A DNA stretch of 64,000 nt, from the NCBI GenBank assembly GCA_963757115.1, contig CAVWQV010000001.1, positions 434,001-498,000 on the forward strand, read 5' to 3'. Source of the DNA: CAVWQV01 sp963757115 (lineage in GTDB: Bacteria > Pseudomonadota > Alphaproteobacteria > Acetobacterales > Acetobacteraceae). A program made the translations under genes and the position numbers. The notes under the pieces were generated by a model that saw nothing but the letters and a program-made list of their open reading frames with translations, had not been told where the DNA came from and made no database searches. Positions 1-8,750 of the stretch are shown piece by piece. Position 1 is the stretch's first letter. Every line of letters starts with the position of its first letter.

Positions 1-136
1 CCGAGCCTGTCGATGCGATGTCGGATACATCCGATCACGACGACGGCTTAGGTCGCTCCTATCACCCTGCCTCCGATTTGGGAATGACGAATGGCCGCTG
101 AAACAACCGGTAGCTCGTGGCCCTTCGCGTCGTATC

Positions 137-910
137 TTAGCTGGTCGTTTCGGGGACCAGATCGGCGGCCGCAAGTGGCTCGGCATCCGCTTCGGTCAGA
201 ACTCGCCATGCACCGCCGGCCAGGACCTCGCTGGGCCGGAACCTCGCCTTGTAGGCCATTTTGCGGCTGCCAGGCACCCAATAGCCGAGATACACATAAG
301 GCAGGCCCAGGAGCCGGGCGCGCTCAATCAGCCAAAGGATCGCATACGTTCCGAGCGAGCGGCGCTCGAGACCCGGTGCGAAGAAGCTGTATACGGCGGA
401 TAATCCGTCTCCCAGCTTGTCGGTGAGGCAGGCGCCCACGAGGCGATCGTCCGGGTCGCGGAACTCCACCACGAACGTCTCGATCGGCGTGTCCTCGATC
501 ATCGCTCGGTAATCGTAGAAGCTCATGCTGGCCATGTCGCCTTGCCCGTGGCGGGCCTGCTGGTAGCGCTGGAAGAGCTGGAACTGCTCCGCCGTCGCGC
601 GGGGTGGGACGTCGAAGCCCTCCAGCTGAGCGTTCATCCGCGCGATGCGGCGCAAGGTCCGGCCTGGCTGGAAAGTCGCGGCGGGGATGCGGATCGGCAC
701 GCAGGCCTGGCAACTCGGGCAAACGGGGGCATAGGCAATGTTGTGGCTGCGGCGGAACCCGGCGCGCGATAGCTGATCGTGCAGCCCTTCGGCGTCGGGC
801 CCGGTGATCTCGGTCACGACTTTGCGCTCCGTCCGTCCCGGCACGTAAGGGCAGGGCAGCGGAGCGGTGGTGTAGAAGAATTGCGGGCGACGGAGCGGCC
901 GGTAGGTCAT
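137..910 (-). CDS. bpt: Aspartate/glutamate leucyltransferase Bpt (N-end rule)
   Basis: Transfers leucine from leucyl-tRNA to proteins with N-terminal Asp or Glu, marking them for ClpAP degradation in the cytosol. The 257-residue product has the family's normal length. It opens MTYRPLRRPQFF, carries the cysteine pair in VCPSCQACVPIR near residue 70 and the conserved C-terminal LGYWVPGSRKMAYKARF block. The reading frame is open upstream as far as 1408, but that fused N-terminus is an RDD protein. The ATG at 910 overlaps the RDD stop as ATGA, so I take it as the true start. It is the last gene of a minus-strand unit that begins near 4552. Family identity is secure; leucyl rather than arginyl specificity is inferred from the bacterial Bpt group. 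Confidence 0.9.
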   Translation of the reverse strand: MTYRPLRRPQFFYTTAPLPCPYVPGRTERKVVTEITGPDAEGLHDQLSRAGFRRSHNIAYAPVCPSCQACVPIRIPAATFQPGRTLRRIARMNAQLEGFDVPPRATAEQFQLFQRYQQARHGQGDMASMSFYDYRAMIEDTPIETFVVEFRDPDDRLVGACLTDKLGDGLSAVYSFFAPGLERRSLGTYAILWLIERARLLGLPYVYLGYWVPGSRKMAYKARFRPSEVLAGGAWRVLTEADAEPLAAADLVPETTS

Positions 911-1408
911 GCGGGCGAAGGCATGTTCCACGACGCCGGCGGCGCCGTCAGGGCGCGGGCGCGGACCGCAAGCAGCCCGCTCAGCATGTCGTGCAACGTT
1001 CGATGGCGCGGAGTGAACGAGCGCCACTAGCAGCAACAGCCCGCTTGTCGCAAGCGTGAGATAGTAGAACAACGTGAAGAGCAGGGCCTGCAGTGGGGTC
1101 GGCCGTCCGAGATCCTCTTCACGCAGAACGCGCACGCCGCAGAGCGCCTGCCCTGGGGTGGCCGCCATCCCGGCCAGGAACAGAAAATGATAACCGAACG
1201 GGATGATGGGCAGGAAGCCGAGCAGCGGCATCCCGAGCCCGAGCGTCATCAATCCGAAAGCGAACAGCACGCTCCAGGCGATCGTCACCAGGAATGCGAT
1301 CAGGCACAGGTCGACGAGCCAAGCGACGCAGCGGCGAGGCAGTACGCCGGCGGTCAGCCAGGGGCTCGATAGATCGGCCAGGCCGGAAGAGGACTGATGG
1401 AGGCTCAT
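907..1408 (-). CDS. RDD family membrane protein (frameshifted here)
   Basis: A small integral membrane protein of the RDD family, function unknown. It starts MSLHQSSSGLADLSSPW and has three hydrophobic segments plus the motif PRRCVAWLVDLCLIA. The frame then slips: after LLLLVAL the original frame gives an implausible tail that runs into Bpt. The next frame gives FTPRHRTLHDMLSGLLAVRA, a typical RDD C-terminus, and stops at 907-909, overlapping the Bpt start. The 502-nt span is one base too long, so a single inserted base near 1015-1022 explains it. The start overlaps the stop of the upstream acylase gene by 4 bases. I regard the frameshift as a probable sequencing error. Confidence 0.8.
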
Positions 1409-3720
1409 GGTGTCAGCCTGAGGGTTGCTGTGACGGCGCCGGGCTGCGGCGCAAGCAATATGGTGTCGCCGTCGCGCCAGCGCGTGACGAAATTGCGCGC
1501 TCTGCGTCCGAACGGGAACCCTGACTGACCGGGGGCCACCATGAACAAGCTCCGGTCGAGGTCGGCCAGGTCGTAGACGCCGCGGAACGAGGCACCGTGC
1601 ACGTTGTTGAAGTCCTTGTCCGGGCTGCCCCGATCAACCGTGCTGTCGTCACCCCCGCTCGGAATGCGGACGGTGGTGAGGGGACCCAGCAAGGGGAGGG
1701 CGCGGAACATCGGGTGGGCGAAAACGGCTTCGTGCACTTCGCCCCAGCGCCAGGCGGCGGGATCGTCGCCGTAGCGTGCGGCGAGGTCGGCCGTGCTTTC
1801 CCCGAGGGCTTGGCCCAGCAGCGGCCCGCAATCGCCCCCGCACCAGTGCGCGCCCGCGGGCGATAGTACATAGGCCACAAATTCAAGCATCGGCGCGAGC
1901 CCGTCCTGCGTCACCTTCGCCCGGTCGAGCACCAGGCGGTAAAACCGCCGGAGCCAGGCGTTGAAAATGAGCGGCTGCGGTCGGTCGGCGGCCATCGAGC
2001 CATCCCAATTGGCGAGGACCGCGCTAGCGCGCGCGGCGACGCCCGCCGGCGGCGCGACGGTGCGCATCGCCGGCAGGATCTGCTGGGCAAACGCGCTCTC
2101 GACGTCTGCCTGCATGTGCGCGAAATCCGCGGGCGTGTGCCGGTCGGTCGTCGCCAGCATCGCGCGAATCCGGCGAAGCCGCCAGTCGCCGAACCAGTCG
2201 TGGCCCAGGAACACCGGAAAGTCTGCCGGGGCCACCCGCTCATTGGCGTTCGCGAGGACGCCGCTCGCGGGCGCCACGAAGTGGGGCAGCGCGGCTCCGC
2301 TCGCCCACCCGGTCCAGTCATGCGCGCCATCGCCGCCCGGAACCGGAGCGGTGCCGTCACCGGCCCGGCGGAGCGGAACTCGGCCGGTCACGAACAAGGC
2401 GATGCGCTGCCGGTCCGCCACCACGAGGTTTTGCACCGGCGCGCTGATCTGCGCCGCCGCAGCACCGGCCTCGGTCACGTCCTTGGCCCGGTTCAAAGCA
2501 AACAGGCCCGCGGCCGCGGTGTCGCCGGCTTGGAGGTTTGCCATGGCGACCGCCAGCACGGGCCCGTTGCCGGCGCGGAGATCGCTGATAACCGGACCGT
2601 GGCGCGTTTCGCGCACGCGCAACACTTCGTCGGGGCGCCCACGCACCCGGATGCGCTCCTCGCGGATCACGAACGGGCGGGGCCCGTCAGGGGTCGCGTA
2701 CTGGCCGTCGCCTACCGGCGTTTCGATGAACACGTCCTGCGTGTCCGCGCCTGTGGTGGTGAAGCTCCAGGCCACCCGGCCGTTATGGCCGAGCACCAGA
2801 AAGGGAACCCCGGGTGCGGTCGCCCCGGCCAGCACGCCGTCCGGGGTGTCCAAGCGAGCCAGATACCAGATGCCCGGTAGGCCAAATTGCAGGTGCGGGT
2901 CGCCCGCCAGCAACGGCGCGCCAGTGGCGGTGTGGCTGGCATCAACGGCCCAGGCATTGGAAGCGCTGCCCGGCATCGTGAACGGTGCCGGGAATGCCGG
3001 CAGCAGGGCAGCCAGTTCGGTCGCCGCTTCGGCCGCGCGCGGGTCTGCGGCGGCATGAGCGGCGTCCGGCTGCCCGTCCTGCCTCTCCGGGGGCCAGAGT
3101 TCGTCGATCTGTTGCGGCGTGAGCTTACCGGAGGCCGACAGGCGTGCGAGTTCCGTCCGCCAATTACTCGAAAGCCAGAGCCCCATCGTCTTGGCCCAGA
3201 GCAGGCTGTCCACCGGCGACCAAGGCTCGGGCGTGCCGAAGAACAGGAATTCCGGGGCACTGAGCCGTCCGCGCGCCGCAATCCAGGCATTCACGCCCCG
3301 GGCGTAGGCTTCGAGCATGGCGCGCGTCTCGGCGTCCAATCCCTCGAGATCGGCTAGTGCCCGTGTGCGTAGCCCGAGCACGCGCATCTGCCGGTCGATC
3401 GGCAAGGTGGCCCTGCCGGCGAGCTCCGACAACCGGCCCGATGCCGCGCGACGCATCAGCTCCATCTGGAACATGCGATCCCGGGCGTGGATGAAGCCGA
3501 GCGCCGTTGCTCCGTCGCGCGCGCTCGCCGCATGGATGCGGGGGACGCCATCCCCGTCGAATGTCACCTCGACTGGCGCAGTGAGGCCGCCGATCGCGAG
3601 TTGCTGGTGGCGGGGAGGGGTGCTGAGCCAGAGCAGCCCCACGGCGGCGACCATCCCGAGCAACAGAAGAACGCCGATGCCGGCGAGGACGCGGCGGATG
3701 AGGCGCAGCGCGCGGGGCAT
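1405..3720 (-). CDS. Penicillin acylase family Ntn hydrolase
   Basis: A 771-residue precursor of the penicillin amidase/acyl-homoserine-lactone acylase family, which hydrolyses amide bonds of acylated small molecules after autocatalytic maturation. An N-terminal hydrophobic segment (residues about 9-33) suggests export or membrane anchoring. The alpha-chain motif GFIHARDRMFQMEL lies near residue 75, and the beta chain should begin at the nucleophile Ser254 in PGSASNAWAV, followed by GAPLLAGDPHLQF. The C-terminal FRGVYDLADLDRSLFMVAPGQ segment is typical. Substrate cannot be read from the sequence: the family includes beta-lactam acylases and AHL acylases such as PvdQ. It lies 28 bp downstream of a lactonase-like gene and overlaps the RDD gene, so it is probably cotranscribed with both. 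Confidence 0.9.
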   Translation of the reverse strand: MPRALRLIRRVLAGIGVLLLLGMVAAVGLLWLSTPPRHQQLAIGGLTAPVEVTFDGDGVPRIHAASARDGATALGFIHARDRMFQMELMRRAASGRLSELAGRATLPIDRQMRVLGLRTRALADLEGLDAETRAMLEAYARGVNAWIAARGRLSAPEFLFFGTPEPWSPVDSLLWAKTMGLWLSSNWRTELARLSASGKLTPQQIDELWPPERQDGQPDAAHAAADPRAAEAATELAALLPAFPAPFTMPGSASNAWAVDASHTATGAPLLAGDPHLQFGLPGIWYLARLDTPDGVLAGATAPGVPFLVLGHNGRVAWSFTTTGADTQDVFIETPVGDGQYATPDGPRPFVIREERIRVRGRPDEVLRVRETRHGPVISDLRAGNGPVLAVAMANLQAGDTAAAGLFALNRAKDVTEAGAAAAQISAPVQNLVVADRQRIALFVTGRVPLRRAGDGTAPVPGGDGAHDWTGWASGAALPHFVAPASGVLANANERVAPADFPVFLGHDWFGDWRLRRIRAMLATTDRHTPADFAHMQADVESAFAQQILPAMRTVAPPAGVAARASAVLANWDGSMAADRPQPLIFNAWLRRFYRLVLDRAKVTQDGLAPMLEFVAYVLSPAGAHWCGGDCGPLLGQALGESTADLAARYGDDPAAWRWGEVHEAVFAHPMFRALPLLGPLTTVRIPSGGDDSTVDRGSPDKDFNNVHGASFRGVYDLADLDRSLFMVAPGQSGFPFGRRARNFVTRWRDGDTILLAPQPGAVTATLRLTP

Positions 3721-3748
3721 GCGGATGCTCGTCCGGTAGTCGGTCCTG

Positions 3749-4552
3749 CTATCCGATGGGTGGCTCGTGCAGCTGCACGATTTCCCTGTTGTCGCCCAAA
3801 GGGGGAAAGCGCTTGAGGATCAAGGGATCGTGTCCGGGGATGATGTGGTCCGGGCCGTCTGCCAGGCTTTCCAAAGTTTCGTAGCCCCGGAGCATGGCCG
3901 GCACGTCTACCACCACCGGGAACGGGTTGCGCTTGCGGATATTGGCCCAGAGGTGGGTGGTGTCGCCCGCCAGCACGACCGACCCGCGCGCGGTCGGCAC
4001 GCGCAGGCACATGATGCCGCGCGTGTGGCCGCCGATATGGTGCAGGGTGATGCCTGGCGCGATCTCGGCGGTGCCGGCGTGGAACCGCAGGCGGTCGGCG
4101 TACAGCGCCCGCACCGCGCTCACGACATCCTCCACATCGAACGGGCGGCGGAGATGGGGCATGCACATGCAGGCCCCGGTGCAGAACTCCATCTCCGCCT
4201 CTTGAAGGTGGAAGGTGGCGTCGGTGAAGTACTCCATGCCTCCGGCGTGGTCCCAGTGCATATGGGTGATCACCACGTCCGGCACGCGGGCGGGTTCGAT
4301 CCCGGCGTTGCGCAGCGCCTCGGCGGGCGTGCACAGCAGTTCGCGCCCGCGCCGAGCGGCCGAGGCCGGCGTAAAGCCGGTGTCCATCACAATGGTGCGG
4401 CCTTCGCCTCGGATGGCGAACACGAGGAAGTCGAGCGGCTCGGGCGCCATATGGTCGTCCGGCATGAGGAGGTTCTGCGCCTGGATGCGGGGTGCGAGAA
4501 TGCCGTAGCGCAACGCGAGCACCTCGTAGATCGGGCTGGACCCTGCGCTCAT
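3749..4552 (-). CDS. N-acyl-homoserine-lactonase-family metallo-beta-lactamase-fold hydrolase
   Basis: A 267-residue cytoplasmic metallo-beta-lactamase-fold protein of the group usually named N-acyl homoserine lactonase family. The dinuclear metal site is complete: ITHMHWDHAGG gives H97, H99, D101 and H102, H176 lies in HHIGGHTRG, D197 in LAGDTTHL and H241 in IPGHDP. A lactone-opening role is a family inference; many members of this group are untested. It leads a minus-strand unit with the acylase gene and is divergent from the gene at 4640, with 87 bp between. A second, clearly related paralogue lies at 7938-8750 with the same PLDFLV/PMDYFV, FHLQEAEM/FHLQEPEM and PGHDP landmarks. Confidence 0.85.
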   Translation of the reverse strand: MSAGSSPIYEVLALRYGILAPRIQAQNLLMPDDHMAPEPLDFLVFAIRGEGRTIVMDTGFTPASAARRGRELLCTPAEALRNAGIEPARVPDVVITHMHWDHAGGMEYFTDATFHLQEAEMEFCTGACMCMPHLRRPFDVEDVVSAVRALYADRLRFHAGTAEIAPGITLHHIGGHTRGIMCLRVPTARGSVVLAGDTTHLWANIRKRNPFPVVVDVPAMLRGYETLESLADGPDHIIPGHDPLILKRFPPLGDNREIVQLHEPPIG

Positions 4553-4639
4553 GTCGCCTCCTCTGGTCGGCGTCAGTCAACCGCTTGCCGGCCCCGAGCG
4601 CAATCGGTACGGTCCCGCCCCACCCGCGGAGGAACCGAG

Positions 4640-5053
4640 ATGGCCGAGCGTCCGGAGTATCAATCCGAGCTCTTCAAGAAGGGGCTCGAAACGCGCCGCG
4701 CCGTGCTGGGTGCCGACTATGTCGATGGCTCGCTCGCCCGCGCCGATGACTTCATGGCGGCGTTCCAGAAGCTCACGACCGAGTACGCCTGGGGCGAAAT
4801 CTGGACCCGGCCCGGTCTCGACCGCAAGACGCGCAGCATGTTGAACCTTGCGATGCTTACGGCCCTCAACCGCTCGGCCGAGCTCCGGCTGCACGTCCGG
4901 GGGGCGCTCACCAATGGCGTCAGCCGCGACGAGATCAAGGAGATCCTGCTCCAGACCGGGATCTATTGCGGCATTCCGGCCTGCCTCGATGCGTTCAAGA
5001 CCACGGCCGAGGTGTTCAAGGAGATCGACGCCGCGCCCAAGGCGGCCGAATAG
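4640..5053 (+). CDS. Carboxymuconolactone decarboxylase family protein (PcaC-like)
   Basis: A 137-residue protein of the gamma-carboxymuconolactone decarboxylase family. PcaC itself decarboxylates 4-carboxymuconolactone in protocatechuate degradation. The core EYAWGEIWTRPGLDRKTRS, the AELRLHVRGA segment with its conserved His, and the end YCGIPACLDAF all fit PcaC, including its length. The same frame is open far upstream, but the family N-terminus and a GCGGAGG ribosome site at 4626-4632 place the start at the ATG at 4640. No other pca genes are present, so the substrate is uncertain. It is followed one base later by the dehydrogenase gene, so the two are almost certainly cotranscribed. Confidence 0.85.
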   Translation: MAERPEYQSELFKKGLETRRAVLGADYVDGSLARADDFMAAFQKLTTEYAWGEIWTRPGLDRKTRSMLNLAMLTALNRSAELRLHVRGALTNGVSRDEIKEILLQTGIYCGIPACLDAFKTTAEVFKEIDAAPKAAE

Positions 5054-5054
5054 C

Positions 5055-5963
5055 GTGGCGGACAAGCCCGCCGTCGGGTTCGTCGGCATCGGCAACATGG
5101 GCTGGCCGATGGCGGCCCGCGTACATGGCGGCGGTTTCCCCCTGCTGGTCCGCGATAGCCGCCGCGAGGTGGCGGACAACTTCGTCCAGCAGGTCGGCGG
5201 CTTCGCCCCCGACAGCCTGCGTGAGCTGGCCGAGCGATCGGACGTGCTGATCACCATGCTGCCCACCAGCGCCGTCGTGCGCCACGTGCTGGCGACCGGG
5301 GAGGATACGCTGCTGGCCGGGATGCGGCCCGGCACAGTGGTTATCGAGATGAGCTCGGGCGAGCCGACCGTCACCCAGGAACTTGCCGAGAAGGTCAATG
5401 CGCTCGGCGGGCACATGATCGACGCGCCGGTCTCGGGTGGCGTGCCGCGCGCCCGAACGGGCGAGCTCGCCATCATGGCGGGCGGCGACGATGCCACCGT
5501 GGAGCGCGTGCATCCCCTGCTACAAACCATGGGAACATCGGTACTGCGCACGGGCGCGGTCGGCTCCGGCCAGGCGATGAAGGCTTTGAACAACTTGGTG
5601 AGCGCCGGCGGTTTCCTGATCGGGATCGAGGCGCTGCTGATCGGCCAGCGTTTCGGGCTCGACCCCGCCACGATGACCGATGTGCTGAACGCCGCCACCG
5701 GCGCCAACAACTCAACTCAGAAGAAGTTCAAGCAGTTCGTGCTGTCCCGCCGGTTCGACGCGGGATTTTCCATGGGCCTACTGGCCAAGGATCTTTCGAT
5801 TGCGCTCAACATCGGGCGGGAGACCGCGACGCCGACGCCCTTTGCCGCGCTTTGCCGCGAGATGGTCGCGAGCGCGCTCGCTATGCTGGGGTCGAATGCT
5901 GACCACACCGAGCTTGCCCGGCTCTCCGAGCGGCTGGCGGGAGAGGAGTTGGGTCACGGCTGA
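5055..5963 (+). CDS. NAD(P)-dependent 3-hydroxyisobutyrate dehydrogenase family oxidoreductase
   Basis: A 302-residue beta-hydroxyacid dehydrogenase. The Rossmann motif GFVGIGNMGWPMA is at residues 8-20, the substrate loop IDAPVSGGVPRA near 122-133, and the catalytic lysine K176 in GSGQAMKALNN. The start is a GTG at 5055, just one base after the stop of the upstream PcaC-like gene, indicating translational coupling. The family covers 3-hydroxyisobutyrate, tartronate semialdehyde and related dehydrogenases. The pairing with a carboxymuconolactone-decarboxylase-like gene suggests breakdown of an aromatic or carboxylic acid, but no specific substrate can be assigned. Confidence 0.87.
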   Translation: MADKPAVGFVGIGNMGWPMAARVHGGGFPLLVRDSRREVADNFVQQVGGFAPDSLRELAERSDVLITMLPTSAVVRHVLATGEDTLLAGMRPGTVVIEMSSGEPTVTQELAEKVNALGGHMIDAPVSGGVPRARTGELAIMAGGDDATVERVHPLLQTMGTSVLRTGAVGSGQAMKALNNLVSAGGFLIGIEALLIGQRFGLDPATMTDVLNAATGANNSTQKKFKQFVLSRRFDAGFSMGLLAKDLSIALNIGRETATPTPFAALCREMVASALAMLGSNADHTELARLSERLAGEELGHG

Positions 5964-6078
5964 CCTTTCGGCTCATCTTTCTGCTATACGGCATCAGCTG
6001 TGGCAGAACGAAGTGGCTCGACGGGGGTTAGGTTTGCCGGAAGGAGACAGGCTCGTGACGTACCTCGCCCGATAAGCT

Positions 6079-6465
6079 GTGTGCATCCTGGTTGTCGAAG
6101 ATGAGTACCTGATCCGGCTGATCGTTGCCGAAGAGCTGGCCGACGCCGGGTTCGAGGTGTGCGAAGCCGAGAGCGGTGATGCGGCGGCTCTCATCATCGA
6201 GCGAGCCGAGCAGACCTTCACGTTGCTGATCACCGACATTCACATGCCCGGGCAGCTGAATGGCGTGGGTCTCGGCCGTTTGATGCGCACGCGCCATCCA
6301 AGCGTGCCGATCATCTACACCACGGGGCGTCCCGACGCCTTGAGTGCGGTCGGCCAACTTCGCGACAAGGAGGTCTTCATGCCGAAGCCGTTCGCGCCAT
6401 CCAATCTCCTGGCGATCGCGCGCCGGCTGCTGGACGACGGGCGCTCGACCGCCCCGCAGGCCTGA
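6079..6465 (+). CDS. Single-domain response regulator (CheY-like receiver)
   Basis: A 128-residue stand-alone receiver domain without an output domain. The acidic pocket is in ILVVEDE (residues 3-9), the phospho-acceptor is D53 in LLITDIHMPG, and the conserved lysine is K103 in VFMPKPF. An in-frame TAA at 6073 forces the start to the GTG at 6079, so the protein begins almost directly with beta strand 1. No histidine kinase is nearby, so its partner must be encoded elsewhere. It is convergent with the aminotransferase gene, 10 bp away. Receivers of this type are common in alphaproteobacteria and often act in phosphorelays. Confidence 0.85.
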   Translation: MCILVVEDEYLIRLIVAEELADAGFEVCEAESGDAAALIIERAEQTFTLLITDIHMPGQLNGVGLGRLMRTRHPSVPIIYTTGRPDALSAVGQLRDKEVFMPKPFAPSNLLAIARRLLDDGRSTAPQA

Positions 6466-6475
6466 GCGGGAGGCC

Positions 6476-7708
6476 TCAACGCCGGGCGTTGATGACGTTG
6501 TCGCTGCGCGCCGGGATGCCGGTTTGCTCGAAGCAGACGCGGGCGAGGGCCGCCACCCCTTCCTCAATTTCCCGCTTGGTCGCGAGTGCGAAGCATAGCC
6601 GCATGTGCGATCGCGATGCTTCGGCGTCGCACGCCCACTCCGGCCCGGGATTGAACGCAACCCCGGCATCCGCCGCGGGCTTGACCAGGGTACGCACATC
6701 CACCGCTTCGGGAAGCTTGATCCACAGAAAGATGCCACCCTTCGGGCGCCAAAGCTCTACCGCGGTGCCGAACTCGCGCTCCACTGCCTCGATCATCGTG
6801 TCGAGCTTGCCGCGAAGCGTGTCGGACAGCCCGCGGACGTGATCCTCGAAATGCGTCGAGAAGTATTCCGCAATGACCATCTGCTCGATCGCGGCCGTTC
6901 CACCGTCGTTCTTGCAGGCGATCATCCGGGACAGCACCGGCCAGGCAGCGACCGCGTAGCCGACCCGCAGCGCGGGGGCGAGCGACTTAGAGAACGAGCC
7001 GATGTGGATGACGGCTTCCGGGTCAAGGGCGTAGAGCGAGGGCGGCGCGTCGTCGCGTGACCAAAGCAGGTCGGCGTAGCACTCATCCTCGAAGACAGGG
7101 ACGTTGTGCTTGCGCGCAAGGGCGAGCAGTGCTCGACGCCGTTCAACCGGCAGAATGGAGCCGGTTGGATTCTGGATCGTCGGGATCGTGTAGATCAGCT
7201 TGGGTAGCGCGCCCTGGCGCGCGAGCGAATCGAGTTGACCGCCGAGCGCGTCGACATCGATGCCATCCGCATCGAGCTTCGCGCCCACAATCGTCGCACC
7301 GAGCGCCCGGAACCGGTTGAGTGCGCCGGCATAGCAGTATTCCTCCGCGATCACGGTGTCGCCGGGCGCCACCAGCAACCGGCTGACTAGGTCGATGCCC
7401 TGGCCCGAGCCGGACGTGATCAACACATCATCCGGCGTGCCCTCGATGCCGCGATGCCGTCGCAACTTGTCGCTGAGGAACCGCCGCAGCCCGGGATAAC
7501 CCTGCGGTCCTTGCGCGAGGTTGTACATGGCCAGGCTCGCGCCCTCGCGACGCAGCACGGTAGCTGCCGCGTCCGCCAGCGCATCGACCGGGACGCGTTC
7601 CGGGTCGTTGTGCCCGCCCACGAAATTGTAGCGTGGGAAGCCGGTCCAGCGCGGTGCGGGCGCGGGGAGCCCGGGGACCAGATGGCGGGTCAGCTCGAAC
7701 GTGCTCAT
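6476..7708 (-). CDS. PLP-dependent aminotransferase, LysN/MocR-type fold I
   Basis: A 410-residue fold-type I aminotransferase resembling 2-aminoadipate aminotransferases (LysN) and the aminotransferase half of MocR regulators, without the GntR DNA-binding domain. Diagnostic elements are YNLAQGPQGYPGLRRFL, ITSGSGQGIDL, TIPTIQNPTG, the FEDECYAD aspartate loop and the PLP lysine in GSFSKSLAPALRVGY. The C-terminal arginine region SRSHMRLCFA fits carboxylate binding. Substrate is unknown. It is monocistronic and divergent from the lactonase paralogue at 7938, with a 229-bp gap that should hold both promoters. Confidence 0.85.
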   Translation of the reverse strand: MSTFELTRHLVPGLPAPAPRWTGFPRYNFVGGHNDPERVPVDALADAAATVLRREGASLAMYNLAQGPQGYPGLRRFLSDKLRRHRGIEGTPDDVLITSGSGQGIDLVSRLLVAPGDTVIAEEYCYAGALNRFRALGATIVGAKLDADGIDVDALGGQLDSLARQGALPKLIYTIPTIQNPTGSILPVERRRALLALARKHNVPVFEDECYADLLWSRDDAPPSLYALDPEAVIHIGSFSKSLAPALRVGYAVAAWPVLSRMIACKNDGGTAAIEQMVIAEYFSTHFEDHVRGLSDTLRGKLDTMIEAVEREFGTAVELWRPKGGIFLWIKLPEAVDVRTLVKPAADAGVAFNPGPEWACDAEASRSHMRLCFALATKREIEEGVAALARVCFEQTGIPARSDNVINARR

Positions 7709-7937
7709 GCGACCACCGCGTTCAAACGTCCTGGGCGCAAGACCTCAAAGCGGCCACAAGCTTCGTCCATTGGTCGTCCCCTGTTCTTCGGTGGCAGTGA
7801 AGCAGAGCCGGCGTGGCTGCGGAAGCGAATGCCCAAAATCACGGAATGGTGAGTCCAAGGGTCCATCATTCCGTATCCGACTGGATCAGGTTCCGACATG
7901 ACCTCTACACTCACGCCTTAGTGCAGGGGGGAACCAA

Positions 7938-8750
7938 ATGACGGAACATCTGCCGCGATACGCGCTTTACGCGATCCGCTACGCGACCCGCGACGCGCGC
8001 CGGGCGGACCACTTCATCGGCGGTGATCCGCATGACGGCCCGATGCCGATGGACTACTTCGTGTGGGTCGCGGTCGGCGCCGAGCGAACCGTCGTGATCG
8101 ACATTGGCTTTACCGCCGCGGTCGCCGCCAAGCGCAAGCGAACCTTCCTGCGATGCCCGATCGACAGCCTGAGGCTGGTCGGCGTCGATGCCGATGCGGT
8201 GCGGGATGTCGTTCTCACCCACATGCATTACGACCACGTCGGCAACTTCGTCCGCTTCCCGGTCGCGGAGTTTCACCTGCAAGAACCGGAAATGCATTAC
8301 GCGACCGGCCGTTACATGCGTTATGACCAGCTTGCGCACTCCTTCGAGGTGGAGGACGTCGTTGGGCTTGTCCGCCTCAACTTCGGCAAGCGCGTCCGTT
8401 TTCATCTTGGAGACGCGGAGCTCGCGCCCGGCATCACATTGCACGCCGCTTATGGCCACTCGGCGGGGCTGCAATTCGTCCGGGTACACACAGCCCGAGG
8501 CTGGGTAGTCCTGGCGTCCGACGTGACGCATTACTACGAGAATATGGAAACCGGGCGGCCCTTCACCACCGCGTTCCATATCGGCGGCATGTTGGAGGGC
8601 TTCGACAAGCTGCGCGCGGCGGCGCCGACGCCGGCGCATATCGTGCCGGGCCATGATCCGGCGGTGATGCGGCGCTACCGCCCGCCGAGCCCGGAACTCG
8701 AGGGAATAGTCATCCGATTGGATGAAGCGCCGCTAAGCGAGCCGATGTAG
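7938..8750 (+). CDS. N-acyl-homoserine-lactonase-family metallo-hydrolase (second paralogue)
   Basis: A 270-residue metallo-beta-lactamase-fold hydrolase, paralogous to the protein at 3749-4552. The metal ligands are complete: H95, H97, D99 and H100 in LTHMHYDHVG, H174 in AYGHSAG, D195 in LASDVTHYY and H239 in VPGHDP. There is no signal peptide. The downstream mntR gene is convergent and the two coding regions overlap by 18 bp (8733-8750). The AHL-lactonase label is by family only; hydrolysis of another lactone or ester is equally possible. No luxI or luxR homologue is visible in the window. Confidence 0.83.
   Translation: MTEHLPRYALYAIRYATRDARRADHFIGGDPHDGPMPMDYFVWVAVGAERTVVIDIGFTAAVAAKRKRTFLRCPIDSLRLVGVDADAVRDVVLTHMHYDHVGNFVRFPVAEFHLQEPEMHYATGRYMRYDQLAHSFEVEDVVGLVRLNFGKRVRFHLGDAELAPGITLHAAYGHSAGLQFVRVHTARGWVVLASDVTHYYENMETGRPFTTAFHIGGMLEGFDKLRAAAPTPAHIVPGHDPAVMRRYRPPSPELEGIVIRLDEAPLSEPM

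Noticed and set aside
3767..5053. 428-codon plus-strand frame ending in the PcaC-like protein
   Set aside because: Only the last 137 codons match the family. The upstream part overlies the lactonase-like gene on the other strand, and a good ribosome site sits before the ATG at 4640.
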